Part shown: piece by piece, positions 7,739-17,069 of the stretch
Layout of the letters: every line of letters starts with the position of its first letter
Position numbering within the stretch: position 1 is the first letter of the stretch
NCBI GenBank assembly: GCA_016201285.1
Contig: JACQDE010000086.1
Span: 1-64,000, forward strand
Length of the DNA: 64,000 nt
Source: Acidobacteriota bacterium
GTDB lineage: Bacteria; Acidobacteriota; Terriglobia; Acidiferrales; UBA7541
Direction: 5' to 3'
Position numbers and translations under genes: made by a program
The notes under the pieces: generated by a model
What the model was told of the DNA's origin: nothing
Databases searched by the model: none
The model's input: the letters and a program-made list of their open reading frames with translations, nothing else

Positions 7739-9493
7739 TTAAAACGGCGCCACCGCCCGGAACGGGATCGTCACCACGGCTTCCAGTTCCACCGGCTCGC
7801 CCCGCCGCTCGGCCGGCCGGAATTTCCAACGCGCCAACGCCTCCATCGCATTCTGGTCCAGTCGCGGATCAAGGCCTTTCACCACTTGAATGCTGTCCAC
7901 CGATCCATCCTTGCGAATAATTGCGTAGAGAATCACGTCTCCCTGCACCCGCGCTGTGATCAATACCGGCGGGTACTTCGGGTCCACCTTGCGCACCGGC
8001 ACCGGTCCCACTAAGTCTGTCAATGGATCGGTGCGCATCGCCATCTGCGTCCCGTTCGTTTTGTTTCCTTCTTCCGCCAGTTCCGCAAACTGCAGCACCC
8101 AGCTCCCGGTCGCGCTGGCCAGGTTCGGTGCGTTGACGTTCAGCGTGTAAATCCGCTTCGGTCCGAGGATCACTTCCGGCGGCGCGCCCGGTTTCATCGC
8201 TTCGAATGCCGGTGACGGCTTCGTGCGGTTCGGCTCCGGCGAAAGCGGTGCCACGCGCGCTGCTGGCCGCCCCGGCTGCGCATTTGGAGGGACCCGCCGG
8301 TCCGGACGCAAGTCCAGGCCGCCCGTGCCTCCTGGCCCGGCAGTTGTTGAGGCTTTGCTCGGATCACCGCCGGTGATGCTGATTCCCGCGGGTCCCGTGG
8401 CCACGCCCGGCTGTGTTCCGCTTCCCGTTCCGCCCGGGCTTCCCGCGCTTCCGCCTGTGCCGCCGGTTCCGCCCGGCGTCCCGCTTGGACTGCCGCCCGG
8501 CACCCCGGCCTGGCTGCCTTCGGGCGAAATCAATATGCGTGCGGAAAGATTTCCCGCAGGCACTTGCATTGCCGGCGACGGCGGTGCCGGCGTCGCCGAA
8601 AGCGCGATGATGTTTTTCACATTCGCGTCGTTGCCGTTCGGACTCGGCCCAAGTTCCGGCGCTGCCTCAACCTCGCCCGAAACGTTTCGCGCTCCCGCCT
8701 TGGCCACTGCCGTGGGCGTAATCGCCAGCTTCGGCCGGGGAATCGAAACCGCGCTTGGCGCGATGTTCAGATCTCCTTCCAGACGCTGCTCCGCCGGCAC
8801 GACTGGCGCTGCTATTTCCGGCAACGGTCGCCGTGCTTCTCTTCGTCGCAGCCGTGCCTGCTTCAGGGTGAGCTTCGGCCGCGGAGGCTGCGCCGTCTGG
8901 TTCCACTGCACGATGTTGGGCAGTGCCGGCAGGATTTTCGGCGCTTCCGGTGGCGAATCCGGCTGAATCAGTGTCTGCCTCGGATGTGTCGGCCGCGCTG
9001 GCGCTGAAAGGATAATTTGCCGCGGGTGGTACGCATCTGCACCCTTCGGCGGCGCCGGCTTTTTCTCCTCGCCGAGCGGGCTTGGCGGCCGCGCTTTCTT
9101 TCGGGGGAGTGAAGGCGCCACCAGCGGACGCAGATCCCGTGTCGGCGCGTACCACGTCACTTCGATCCGCGGGTACTCACGCTTCGGTTGATTTCTCGAG
9201 GCAAACCAGGACCAGAAGGGAACATTGATGTTGAAGACGATGATGTGCCACAGTGCCGACGCCAGCAGAGCCCTGGCCGGCAGGTTTGTGCGCACCCACC
9301 CATCCCGGAAGAAAGGCGCCTGCGGCCAGCCCCGGGGCGGTGCTGGCCCGTAGAGCAGCGCACGAAAACTGTCCCAGAACGCCTTCGCCGGCGACTCCCA
9401 CACCACGCCGAGCTGCGGCCCGCGCTGAAGCTGCGGCCCCCGATGCGGAGTCGCGCTTTCCTGCGCTCTCGATCTGCTCCCGCCTGCGGTCAT
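7739..9493 (-). CDS. TonB-domain protein with long Pro/Gly-rich linker
   Basis: About 584 residues. An N-terminal cytoplasmic part is followed by a hydrophobic segment (ALLASALWHIIVFNINVPFWSW), a long proline-rich then glycine-rich periplasmic linker (GGSPSGTPGGTGGTGG-type runs), and a C-terminal TonB domain (VDPKYPPVLITARVQGDVIL ... ALARWKFRPAERRGEPVEL). It probably contacts outer-membrane receptors; no ExbB/ExbD genes are in the window. The ATG at 9493 is chosen because a TATAAT box lies just upstream. It is divergent from the AsmA gene and convergent with panE. Confidence 0.8.
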   Translation of the reverse strand: MTAGGSRSRAQESATPHRGPQLQRGPQLGVVWESPAKAFWDSFRALLYGPAPPRGWPQAPFFRDGWVRTNLPARALLASALWHIIVFNINVPFWSWFASRNQPKREYPRIEVTWYAPTRDLRPLVAPSLPRKKARPPSPLGEEKKPAPPKGADAYHPRQIILSAPARPTHPRQTLIQPDSPPEAPKILPALPNIVQWNQTAQPPRPKLTLKQARLRRREARRPLPEIAAPVVPAEQRLEGDLNIAPSAVSIPRPKLAITPTAVAKAGARNVSGEVEAAPELGPSPNGNDANVKNIIALSATPAPPSPAMQVPAGNLSARILISPEGSQAGVPGGSPSGTPGGTGGTGGSAGSPGGTGSGTQPGVATGPAGISITGGDPSKASTTAGPGGTGGLDLRPDRRVPPNAQPGRPAARVAPLSPEPNRTKPSPAFEAMKPGAPPEVILGPKRIYTLNVNAPNLASATGSWVLQFAELAEEGNKTNGTQMAMRTDPLTDLVGPVPVRKVDPKYPPVLITARVQGDVILYAIIRKDGSVDSIQVVKGLDPRLDQNAMEALARWKFRPAERRGEPVELEAVVTIPFRAVAPF

Positions 9494-9502
9494 TGAGATT
9501 CC

Positions 9503-9508
9503 ATTATA
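9503..9508 (-). promoter_or_regulatory. -10 box immediately upstream of the TonB-domain gene
   Basis: On the minus strand the sequence reads TATAAT, nine bases before the ATG at 9493. Transcription would begin about seven bases after the box, leaving a leader of 1-3 bases. No good -35 hexamer is visible 16-18 bases upstream and no ribosome-binding site fits. If this box is used, the mRNA is practically leaderless. Confidence 0.4.
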
Positions 9509-9634
9509 CTCCCCGGCATTCGGCACCATAGCGGCGCTCGGCGCTGTGCGCTCAAATGAACCCTTGTCGCCCGCATGACGTTTTGCCAAGATACCCTTGC
9601 ATCCCGTCGCGCGGTTCGCGGGAGGTTTTCCGAA

Positions 9635-11383
9635 ATGCACGCCACGGAAGTGAAACGCATTCCCCGCTGGGCCAGGTTTCTTCTTGCCCTTGTTGTGCTC
9701 ATCCTGCTCGTGGGCCTCGTGGCGCCCTATTTTCTTGACGCCGATCGTTATCGTTCCACCATCGCCTCCGCCATTCAGGAACAGACCGGCCGCGCTGTCA
9801 CCATCGGCAAGATCCGCGCGCGGCTCCTGCCCCGTGTCGGTTTCGTGATTGAAAACTTCACCCTCGGGAATCCGGCAGGTTTTGCAGAAGGGAATCTCCT
9901 GGCGGTGGATGCCATTCGTGGCGGTCTCTCTTGGGGGCCTCTTTTGAGTGGTGAGCTGCAGCTACATTCCGTCGTGCTGGTGCACCCCAGACTCGTTCTT
10001 CTCGAGGACGATCGCGGCCAGACGAATTACGACTTCCCCACAAAAAAGAAATCTGCCGTTGTTTCTTCCTCCTCGGGTTTCCGCCTCGCCGATATCGCCG
10101 GTATCCGGCTCACCGATGTTGATGTCACACTCGCTCGCGTCACCGGACGCAAGCGCGCCATTGTGCCTTTCATCCACGTCACCAATCTGAGCGCCGACCT
10201 CGGCGATGTGGCGCTGGACGCCACCCGCGTCAAGCAGTGGTCTGCCGACGCCGATCTCGCCGGTGTTCGCGGTGAGCTTTCTGGCATCCGCGGCCAGGTC
10301 GAATTCCGTTCCGGCGAATTCCAGCTCCGCAAAGGAGCCATCGAATCGAAATTTGAAGGGGATCTCGGCAAGGTTGCGCGCGTAAAAGGAAATATCCGCG
10401 TCGCCGACATTGAGAAGGGTGTCGCCGAGTTCGAACTTTCCACGGCGCTTCTGGATCTCGACCAGGTCCTGGCTGTCACCGAGTCCACGCCTTCGGTTCC
10501 GGCTCCCGCCGGCAAGAGCGAACTCATCGCCCGCGGCCGTCTCGCCGCTGATCGCATTCGCTTCGCTCCCTACGAAGCCACCGGCGCCAAAGCCGAGATG
10601 CGCGTCTTCACCGACCGCGTGGAGATCTGGCCTGTCACCATGGTTCTTTACGGCGGCTCCCTCGGCATTTCCGCCCGCGCGGATAAGCGCCAGTCGCCCA
10701 TGCGCTTCTCCGCCAACATCGAAGCCCGCAGCATCGACGTCGGCAAGATGCTGGCCTCCGCTCCCGGCACTCGCGGCAAGATTACTGGCACCGGCGAGCT
10801 CACCCTTCAGGTTTTCGGCTCGCTCGGCTCCGCCGTGCTCAATTCCCTCACCGGCGCCGGCAATTTCGCCGTGCGCGACGGCCGCCTCCCCAGCTTCAAT
10901 CTTGGTGGCGCGGCGCAGGCTCTCGCCAAAGTTCAGCAGATCCTCACCCTTGGCCAGGGCGGCTTGCCCTCCGGCGAAACCTCCTTCAGCGCCATCACCG
11001 GCGACCTCGCTCTGGGCGGTGGCCGCATCTCCAGCAACCGCATCCATGTGGACGCTTCCGTTGGCACCGTGGACATGCGCGGCAGTTTCGGCTTCGACCA
11101 GACGCTCAGCTACGACGGCCAAGCCGTGCTCATCCGCAGTTCTTCCGGCGGCGTCAACAATCCAGTGGACGCCATCACCACCGTTCTTGGCGGTGTGATG
11201 AAACAAACCGTCGGTCGCATTACCGTGCCGTTCGCCATCCGCGGCACCTTTGCCAACCCTAAGATCCAGCCCGGCCGCGGCATTCCCACCATCTCTACAG
11301 CTCCTTCTCCCGGCCAGCAGCAGCCTGCTCAGCAACAGCCGCCCAAGAAAAAGAGCATCTTCGACATCTTCAAGAAACCTTAG
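9635..11383 (+). CDS. AsmA-family protein
   Basis: 582 residues. One N-terminal transmembrane helix (WARFLLALVVLILLVGLVAPYFL) is followed by the AsmA start (RYRSTIASAIQEQTGRAVTIGKIRARLLPRVGFVIENFTLGNP). The C-terminal AsmA-2 part includes GAGNFAVRDGRLPSFNL and DMRGSFGFDQTLSYDG, ending in a Pro/Gln/Lys tail. AsmA-like proteins are periplasm-facing, bridge-like proteins linked to phospholipid transport and outer-membrane homeostasis. The ATG at 9635 follows GGGAGG and gives a short cytoplasmic N-terminus before the helix. Confidence 0.85.
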   Translation: MHATEVKRIPRWARFLLALVVLILLVGLVAPYFLDADRYRSTIASAIQEQTGRAVTIGKIRARLLPRVGFVIENFTLGNPAGFAEGNLLAVDAIRGGLSWGPLLSGELQLHSVVLVHPRLVLLEDDRGQTNYDFPTKKKSAVVSSSSGFRLADIAGIRLTDVDVTLARVTGRKRAIVPFIHVTNLSADLGDVALDATRVKQWSADADLAGVRGELSGIRGQVEFRSGEFQLRKGAIESKFEGDLGKVARVKGNIRVADIEKGVAEFELSTALLDLDQVLAVTESTPSVPAPAGKSELIARGRLAADRIRFAPYEATGAKAEMRVFTDRVEIWPVTMVLYGGSLGISARADKRQSPMRFSANIEARSIDVGKMLASAPGTRGKITGTGELTLQVFGSLGSAVLNSLTGAGNFAVRDGRLPSFNLGGAAQALAKVQQILTLGQGGLPSGETSFSAITGDLALGGGRISSNRIHVDASVGTVDMRGSFGFDQTLSYDGQAVLIRSSSGGVNNPVDAITTVLGGVMKQTVGRITVPFAIRGTFANPKIQPGRGIPTISTAPSPGQQQPAQQQPPKKKSIFDIFKKP

Positions 11384-11467
11384 CAACCTCCCCACTAGAG
11401 CAGTGGAGGAGCGGCGACCGGCTGGCCGCACACTACGTGCTTCTCGGAATGGTTGGGAGAACGACTC

Positions 11468-11568
11468 GTGCTGTTCCCACTTGCATCGTCAAATCGGCGG
11501 GTTTGCGGATGAGGGGCGGGGCTCGCCCCGCCCGCATTGGAGCTATCCCCCAAAAGTTGGAACAGCAC
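11468..11568. repeat. nested inverted repeats between convergent genes
   Basis: GTGCTGTTCC (11468-11477) pairs with GGAACAGCAC (11559-11568); inside lies a strong GC hairpin, GGGCGGGGC at 11514-11522 against 11525-11533. The region separates the AsmA gene from the convergent secreted-protein gene, whose TAG stop touches the right arm. It could be a small palindromic repeat element or a crude bidirectional terminator; no T-run follows. Confidence 0.5.
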
Positions 11569-12080
11569 TAGAGCGCCTGCGCTTGTATCCGCAAGACGCC
11601 GGTGTACGTCCCCGGCGAGAGGTTCAGCCCGGCAGTGTCAATCTGCAAGTCGAGAGTGTCCGTCCTCGTCACTTTCTTGTCGCCCTTCACTTTTTGCTTG
11701 AAGATCGCCAGGCTGCTGCCTGCGGAAAACGGACCAACGCCGGTGAATGGCGAGAACGGCCCGGCGCCCACTTGTCCGGAAACCTTGGAAGAAGGGATCT
11801 GGCCGCCGGACACGCTGCTCAGCGCTGCCGCCGGATTGCTGAAGTAGGCGTAGAGTGTCACCTGCGGTGCGCCGTTCTCAATCTGCCACGTCGTCGTGAT
11901 GGACACCGGCGCGCTTCCCGGAGAAATGCCGCTTGGCTTCAGCGCGAAATTCACAAGCCCCGGCGATGCCGTCACCGTAATGTAGTTGTTTTTCGGTCCC
12001 AGCGGCTCCTGCGCCTGCGCCGCCGCGCTGCTCAGGGCGATCGCCGCCACAAAGCCCAGCATTGTCGAAGGAAACTTCAT
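11568..12080 (-). CDS. secreted beta-rich protein of unknown function
   Basis: 170 residues with a clear signal peptide (MKFPSTMLGFVAAIALSSAAAQAQ). The mature part is rich in Ser, Gly, Thr and Val and looks like an immunoglobulin-like beta fold, ending in LSPGTYTGVLRIQAQAL, an ending common in exported beta-sandwich proteins. I cannot name a family. It lies 54 bases from rsmD on the same strand but may have its own promoter. Likely periplasmic or surface located. Confidence 0.65.
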   Translation of the reverse strand: MKFPSTMLGFVAAIALSSAAAQAQEPLGPKNNYITVTASPGLVNFALKPSGISPGSAPVSITTTWQIENGAPQVTLYAYFSNPAAALSSVSGGQIPSSKVSGQVGAGPFSPFTGVGPFSAGSSLAIFKQKVKGDKKVTRTDTLDLQIDTAGLNLSPGTYTGVLRIQAQAL

Positions 12081-12134
12081 CGGCGCACTCTAGAGTCCTG
12101 CCCCCCTGCCTACAATGTAACCTCTTTTTCCTGA

Positions 12135-12704
12135 TCACGCCAAATCAGACCACTGGTAAATGCTCAACACGGCATCTCCCTGCTCGATCGCGCGCACGCG
12201 CACCAGCTTACCCGACTTCTCTTCCAGTTTTCGCCGCCTCTCATGCTCCACGATCACGCGTCCGCCCCGCGCCAGCAGCGGCGATTCTCCAAGAAACTCC
12301 AGCACCTTCCCATACTCAGCCATATCTCCGTACGGCGGGTCCAGAAAAATGAAATCCGCTTGCGTCCCTTCATTCGCCAGCCAGGCCAGACCCTTCACGA
12401 CGTCCGTCGGCAGCACTTCAGCGTCCTGTTCGATTCCCAGCATGCTCAGGTTTTTCCGGATCAGTGCAACGGCTGCCCTGTGCTTCTCGATGAGCACCGC
12501 CCGCTTCGCGCCACGGCTCAGCGCCTCGATCCCCACCGCCCCCGTGCCTGCGTATGCATCCACAAACACGGAGCCTTCGACCGCCGCCCCGAGAATGTTG
12601 AACAGCGTTTCCCGCAGCCGGTCGCTCGTCGGCCGCATGGCCTGCCCGCGCGGGCCTTTCAGCGCCCGGCTTCCGAATTTGCCCGCGACAACTCGCACGC
12701 TCAA
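12135..12704 (-). CDS. rsmD: 16S rRNA (guanine966-N2)-methyltransferase
   Basis: About 189 residues. The start of the fold, VRVVAGKFGSRALKGP, is followed by the SAM-binding VDAYAGTGAVGIEALSRGA and the N2-guanine methylase motif LDPPYG. It methylates 16S rRNA during small-subunit assembly. I chose the TTG at 12704 because it overlaps the recG TGA (TTGA), has a GAGGGTGGG ribosome-binding site, and places the conserved N-terminus correctly. An ATG at 12737 would lie inside recG. It is probably cotranscribed with recG. Confidence 0.85.
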   Translation of the reverse strand: MSVRVVAGKFGSRALKGPRGQAMRPTSDRLRETLFNILGAAVEGSVFVDAYAGTGAVGIEALSRGAKRAVLIEKHRAAVALIRKNLSMLGIEQDAEVLPTDVVKGLAWLANEGTQADFIFLDPPYGDMAEYGKVLEFLGESPLLARGGRVIVEHERRRKLEEKSGKLVRVRAIEQGDAVLSIYQWSDLA

Positions 12705-14863
12705 CCCACCCTCGCCAGTTGATATCGCCGCTGCCACTTCGGTCCGAGATACGCCACCAGCCGCTTCACTTCGCTCTCCTCCCTTGGGTTTTCAACCAGC
12801 GCAAACGCCTCCCGCCGCGCCAGTTCCAGCAGTTCTTTGTCGCGCAGCGGGCTCGCCACTTGGAAGCCCAGCTCGCCGTGTTGCCGCGTGCCGAAGAACT
12901 CCCCCGGCCCGCGCAATTGCAAATCCATCTCCGCAATCTTGAATCCGTCCGTCGTTTCCGCCATGGTATCCAGCCTCCGCTTGGCCTCCTCCGTCGGTTT
13001 CTTTGGGGAAACGAGAATGCAGTGCGACTTCTCTGATCCCCGGCCAATGCGCCCGCGCAACTGATGCAACTGCGCCAGCCCGAAGCGTTCCGCGTGCTCC
13101 ACCACCATCACCGTCGCGTTCGGCACGTCCACGCCGACCTCGATCACCGTCGTCGAAACAAGGATCTGGATCTCGCCTTTCCGGAACCGCTCCATCACAT
13201 CCTCTTTTTCTTCGCTCCGCATCCGCCCGTGCAGCAGTCCCACGCGCAGCCGCGGCCAGGCCTGTTTCGACAGCCGCTCGTACTCCGCCGTCGCCGCCTT
13301 CAATTCCTGTTTCGACTCCTCGATCACCGGATAGATCACGTATGCCTGCCGCCCGCGCGCCACTTCGCTCCGCACGAATTCCCACACGCCGGGTAAGTGA
13401 TGTTCCGTTGTCACACGGGTTTCGATCGGTGTGCGCCCCGGCGGCAGCTCGTCAATCACGGAGACGTCCAAGTCGCCGTACATCGTCAGCGAAAGCGTCC
13501 GCGGGATCGGTGTGGCTGTCATCACCAGCACGTCCGGATGCGGTTGGCCCTTCTCCCGCCCCACTCCCTTCTCGATCAACTGTTTTCGCTGCATCACGCC
13601 GAACCGATGCTGCTCATCCACGATCACCAGTCCCAGCCGCGCAAACTTCACCGCTTCTTCGATCACCGCATGAGTCCCGACGATGAACTGCGCCGTGCCC
13701 TTCGCCACTCGTTCCCGCGCCGCCTTTTTCTCCCTGGCCGGCAGCCCGCTGATCAGCAGCTCCACACGGTAGCCCGCTCGCGCATACACGCGTCGCGCGG
13801 ATAAGTAGTGTTGCACGGCGAGGATCTCCGTCGGCGCCATCAGCGCAGTTTGGTAGCCGTTTTCGATGGCGATTGTCGCCGCCTCCAGCGCCACAATCGT
13901 CTTTCCGCTGCCCACGTCGCCCTGTAGCAACCGGTGCATCGGCGCCGGCCGCTCCATGTCCGCCGCAATCTCCCCCAGCACGCGCTTTTGCGCGCCCGTC
14001 GGCTTGAACGGCAGAACGCGCTTCACCGCCTCGCGGATCCGGTCCTCGCGCACGCGGAAGGCGATGCCTGTCTCACGCCGTGTTTTCTGCCGCTGGAGCG
14101 CCAGTCCAAGCTGGTAGTAGAAAAATTCCTCCAGAATCAGCCGCTGCTGCGCCCGCGACCGGAACGCATTGAGTGTTTCGAGGTCTTCTTGCGGGGGAGG
14201 GAAGTGTGTTTGCGCAATCGCATCCCGCTTCGAAGGAAGTCGCCCCGAAAAGGCCGGGGTGTTCCACAGCCGTTCCAGCATGGATTTCGGCAAAGGGTCT
14301 GGTAGCGTCGCATCAAGACCCTGGAGTGCTCCGTAGATTACCCGCCGCAACGTCCGCGAGCTCATCCCTCCGATCGCCTCGTAGATCGGCACGATGCGCC
14401 CCACTTCAGTTGAGTCCGTTGCGCCGTCGCCGCTGAGGAGTTCCATCTGCGGATTGATCATCTCAATCCGCGTCGGCCGGTACGGATCAATGTCCGCCTT
14501 TCCGTGCAGCACCATTCGCTGCCCAGTCTTCAGCTTGCCCTCGAGGTAGCCCCCGTGAAAAAACCGGCAGTGCAGCAACCCTGGTTGCACAGGCCCTGCA
14601 TCGCGTACCGCCAGGTGATAGATTGCGTTGCGTCCCCGCGCGAACCGCACCAGCCCGCCGCTCACCACCTCGGCCAGGATGGTGTGCGTCCCTCCCGGCT
14701 GGATTTCCCGGATCTTGCTGAACTGTGTGCGGTCTTCGTAACGAAATGGCAGGTAGTACAGCAGGTCCTCGACGCACTGGATGCCGCGCTGCGCCAGCAT
14801 CACCGCGCGCTGCGGCCCCACGCCCTTCAGGTATTTCACTTCGTCGCTCAGTCCCGGCGCCAT
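12701..14863 (-). CDS. recG: ATP-dependent DNA helicase RecG
   Basis: 720 residues, close to the usual RecG length. The N-terminal wedge domain has YLKGVGPQRAVMLAQRGI and LLYYLPFRYEDR. The helicase core has Walker A LLQGDVGSGKTIVA, Walker B VIVDEQHRFGV, TATPIPRTL, and motifs V/VI STTVIEVGVDVPNA and QLHQLRGRIGRG. RecG remodels stalled forks and Holliday junctions. The gene is followed by rsmD with a 4-base overlap and preceded by a TATATA-rich -10-like stretch at 14874-14882. Confidence 0.95.
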   Translation of the reverse strand: MAPGLSDEVKYLKGVGPQRAVMLAQRGIQCVEDLLYYLPFRYEDRTQFSKIREIQPGGTHTILAEVVSGGLVRFARGRNAIYHLAVRDAGPVQPGLLHCRFFHGGYLEGKLKTGQRMVLHGKADIDPYRPTRIEMINPQMELLSGDGATDSTEVGRIVPIYEAIGGMSSRTLRRVIYGALQGLDATLPDPLPKSMLERLWNTPAFSGRLPSKRDAIAQTHFPPPQEDLETLNAFRSRAQQRLILEEFFYYQLGLALQRQKTRRETGIAFRVREDRIREAVKRVLPFKPTGAQKRVLGEIAADMERPAPMHRLLQGDVGSGKTIVALEAATIAIENGYQTALMAPTEILAVQHYLSARRVYARAGYRVELLISGLPAREKKAARERVAKGTAQFIVGTHAVIEEAVKFARLGLVIVDEQHRFGVMQRKQLIEKGVGREKGQPHPDVLVMTATPIPRTLSLTMYGDLDVSVIDELPPGRTPIETRVTTEHHLPGVWEFVRSEVARGRQAYVIYPVIEESKQELKAATAEYERLSKQAWPRLRVGLLHGRMRSEEKEDVMERFRKGEIQILVSTTVIEVGVDVPNATVMVVEHAERFGLAQLHQLRGRIGRGSEKSHCILVSPKKPTEEAKRRLDTMAETTDGFKIAEMDLQLRGPGEFFGTRQHGELGFQVASPLRDKELLELARREAFALVENPREESEVKRLVAYLGPKWQRRYQLARVG

Positions 14864-14973
14864 GCTGTCCTTTTATATACTATCTGCCGGTGCGCGGCAG
14901 CAGGACACGCTTCCTCCTGTCCTCTCCTGCGGAGTCCGTTCTCAATCGCAGGGCATCCATCGGCTAGGGAACA

Positions 14974-15183
14974 GTGCGACCTTTTTCCAAAGTCGATCGT
15001 TCCAGATGGCTCGATTCTCTGGTGGCTGTCCTGGCCGGTAACGCCCTCTATTTCCTCAACCTTGAGCCGCATCTGCCAGAGCACCTCCACCATCAGCCCT
15101 TCCGGCTCGACGGCGGCCTCTTCCTTGATCTTGCAGTTTGCCTCGCTGTTTTCTCCGCGATTCGCCTGCTCAGAAAGCAGTAA
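14974..15183 (+). CDS. small hydrophobic protein
   Basis: 69 residues from a GTG start. It contains a hydrophobic segment (LVAVLAGNALYFL) and a second one (LFLDLAVCLAVFSAIRLL), separated by a His/Pro-rich loop, so it may be a two-helix membrane protein. It is divergent from recG and upstream of the sigma-factor gene. I do not recognise a named family. Coding status rests on the coherent composition only. Confidence 0.45.
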   Translation: MRPFSKVDRSRWLDSLVAVLAGNALYFLNLEPHLPEHLHHQPFRLDGGLFLDLAVCLAVFSAIRLLRKQ

Positions 15184-15335
15184 TTCCCACCCGCCTGCGT
15201 CTTCCCCGTGGGTGGAGTTTCCCCCGCTTTTCCACTGTCGGGTGTACAAAATCGGACGCTTTCGCTTACCCTTACCTTCGTCAGCCGTCTATTCGGTGTG
15301 AGCTGTCCGCAGGGACGGGCGGCGCCAAGTTCGTT

Positions 15336-16007
15336 ATGCCACTCACCGGAATGGCGTTAGCATTTGAAGGGCACACAGCCCGGCCAACAGTGAAGGCGGT
15401 CAACGAAGAGGCTTTAATCCGGGAGGCTCAGGCGGGCAGCCGCGAAGCCTTCGAGGCCCTCGTACACCGCTATGATCAGGACGTTCTGCGCCTGGCCCTC
15501 AATCTCCTCCGTCGGCCGGAGGATGCCCGCGACATCTATCAGGAAGCCTTCCTGAAGGTGTACCGGAACCTGCACCGATTCCGCTTTGAGTGCAGCTTTT
15601 ACACCTGGCTCTATCGCATTGTCACGAATGTCTGCCTCGATCATCTCCGCCGTCGCAGCAGCCGCCCCGAAGACCAGGCCCCCGATCCCGCGCTTGCTGA
15701 CGGCGAAAGCCTCCCGGTGGATTTCTTTGACCGCCAGCAGGCGCTCCGCGCGGACGCCGACCCTGAGCGCCGCTTAATGGGCCAGGAGATCGGCCGCCAC
15801 ATCGACCGCGCTCTGGAATTGCTTTCCGCTCGCGAGCGCATGGTCTTCGAGCTCAAGCACCATCACGGCCTCAAGCTTCGTGCCATCGGTGACATGTTGG
15901 GTACCTCGGAAGAGACCGTGAAGAATTCTCTGTTCCGCGCAACTCAGAAATTGCGCGCGCAATTGGAGGGTTTCCACCGCGGGGTTCGCGGGGAACGTTC
16001 GCGTTGA
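15336..16007 (+). CDS. ECF RNA polymerase sigma factor (module 1)
   Basis: 223 residues. Region 2 is EALVHRYDQDVLRLALNLLRRPEDARDIYQEAFLKVYR with the DAEDL-like -10 recognition helix, then FYTWLYRIVTNVCLDHLRRR. Region 4 is LSARERMVFELKHHHGLKLRAIGDMLGTSEETVKNSLFRA, a typical -35 recognition helix-turn-helix. The ATG at 15336 begins shortly before region 2. The next gene, 46 bases away, is a zinc-finger anti-sigma protein, so the pair probably controls itself and the envelope genes downstream. Confidence 0.9.
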   Translation: MPLTGMALAFEGHTARPTVKAVNEEALIREAQAGSREAFEALVHRYDQDVLRLALNLLRRPEDARDIYQEAFLKVYRNLHRFRFECSFYTWLYRIVTNVCLDHLRRRSSRPEDQAPDPALADGESLPVDFFDRQQALRADADPERRLMGQEIGRHIDRALELLSARERMVFELKHHHGLKLRAIGDMLGTSEETVKNSLFRATQKLRAQLEGFHRGVRGERSR

Positions 16008-16053
16008 ACGAGTTTTACCAGCCGCGATCTTTGCGGTGAAGAAGGAAACGCCC

Positions 16054-17037
16054 ATGCAGTGCAATGATTTCGGACGATTGGCTGTCTTTTACGCCTGTGA
16101 CGAGTTGGAACCCGCCGAGCGCGAGGCTGTCGAGCAGCACGCCGCATCTTGCGCCTCTTGTGCCGCCTCGCTCGTGCGCGAGCGGCGGCTTATCGAGGCG
16201 GTCGCTTCCCGCCTGCCCGCCGAGCCTTCCGCTGTTTTTCTCGCGCAGTGTCGCGGCGAGCTCGCCGATGTCCTCGACGACTCCTCGCACCTGAGCCTCT
16301 GGCGCCGCTTTCTGGGCTGGCTCCGCCCCAACTCCTGGTTTGCCGTTCGCCCGGCCTGGAGTGCCGCCTTCTGCATCATGCTTGGCATCACCCTGGGCGC
16401 CATGCTCCCGCGCTGGCTCCAGACGGAAGCGCCAATGACGGCGCGTGAGGTCGTTCGCGCTTCGGACACTCCCGGCCTTTCCGCCGATGACTTCCGCAAA
16501 GTCAACCGCATCAGCCTCGTCCCCGGCGGCGAGGCCAGCCGCCCGGGCATTCAGGTCCACATGTTTACCCAGCAGCCCGTCGTTCTCACCGGCACCGTGG
16601 ACAACAGCGACGTCCGCCGCCTGCTCATGTACGTCGTTCAGAACAACCAGCAGTTTGATTCCGGCTTGCGCATGGATTCGCTCGAAGCCCTTCGCGCCCT
16701 CAGCGACGACGCCGAAGTTCGGGGGGCGCTTTGCTACGCTGCACGCAACGACCGCAACCCCGGTCTCCGTTTGAAGGCCCTGGAAACCCTGCGCGGTTTT
16801 CAGCGCGAAGAGCAGGTTCACAAGACACTGCTCGACGCCCTCCTCCGCGACAACAACCCCGGCGTCCGCGTGGAGGCCATCAACGCTCTTCGCGCCATGG
16901 CCGATCAGCCTGAAGGCCAGCCCGACGCCGAGTTAGTCAAGGTCCTTCGCGACCGCATGCGGAATGATCCGAATTCCTATGTCCGCATGCAGAGCGCCGC
17001 CGCCGTGCGTCAGCTTGGCCCGCGCACTCAGTATTGA
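16054..17037 (+). CDS. membrane anti-sigma factor with HEAT repeats
   Basis: About 327 residues. The N-terminal zinc-binding anti-sigma domain has C at MQC, then HAASCASC (H-x3-C-x2-C). A single transmembrane helix follows (FCIMLGITLGAML, residue ~115). The periplasmic part has several HEAT-like helical repeats (MDSLEALRALSDDAEVRGALCYAAR; RLKALETLRGF; RVEAINALRAMAD). It should sequester the ECF sigma factor encoded just upstream and sense something outside the membrane. The ATG at 16054 has AGGA seven bases upstream; an in-frame GTG lies at 16036. Confidence 0.85.
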   Translation: MQCNDFGRLAVFYACDELEPAEREAVEQHAASCASCAASLVRERRLIEAVASRLPAEPSAVFLAQCRGELADVLDDSSHLSLWRRFLGWLRPNSWFAVRPAWSAAFCIMLGITLGAMLPRWLQTEAPMTAREVVRASDTPGLSADDFRKVNRISLVPGGEASRPGIQVHMFTQQPVVLTGTVDNSDVRRLLMYVVQNNQQFDSGLRMDSLEALRALSDDAEVRGALCYAARNDRNPGLRLKALETLRGFQREEQVHKTLLDALLRDNNPGVRVEAINALRAMADQPEGQPDAELVKVLRDRMRNDPNSYVRMQSAAAVRQLGPRTQY

Positions 17038-17069
17038 GCTTGGGCTAACACTGGGAAGTCGTGCTTGTT

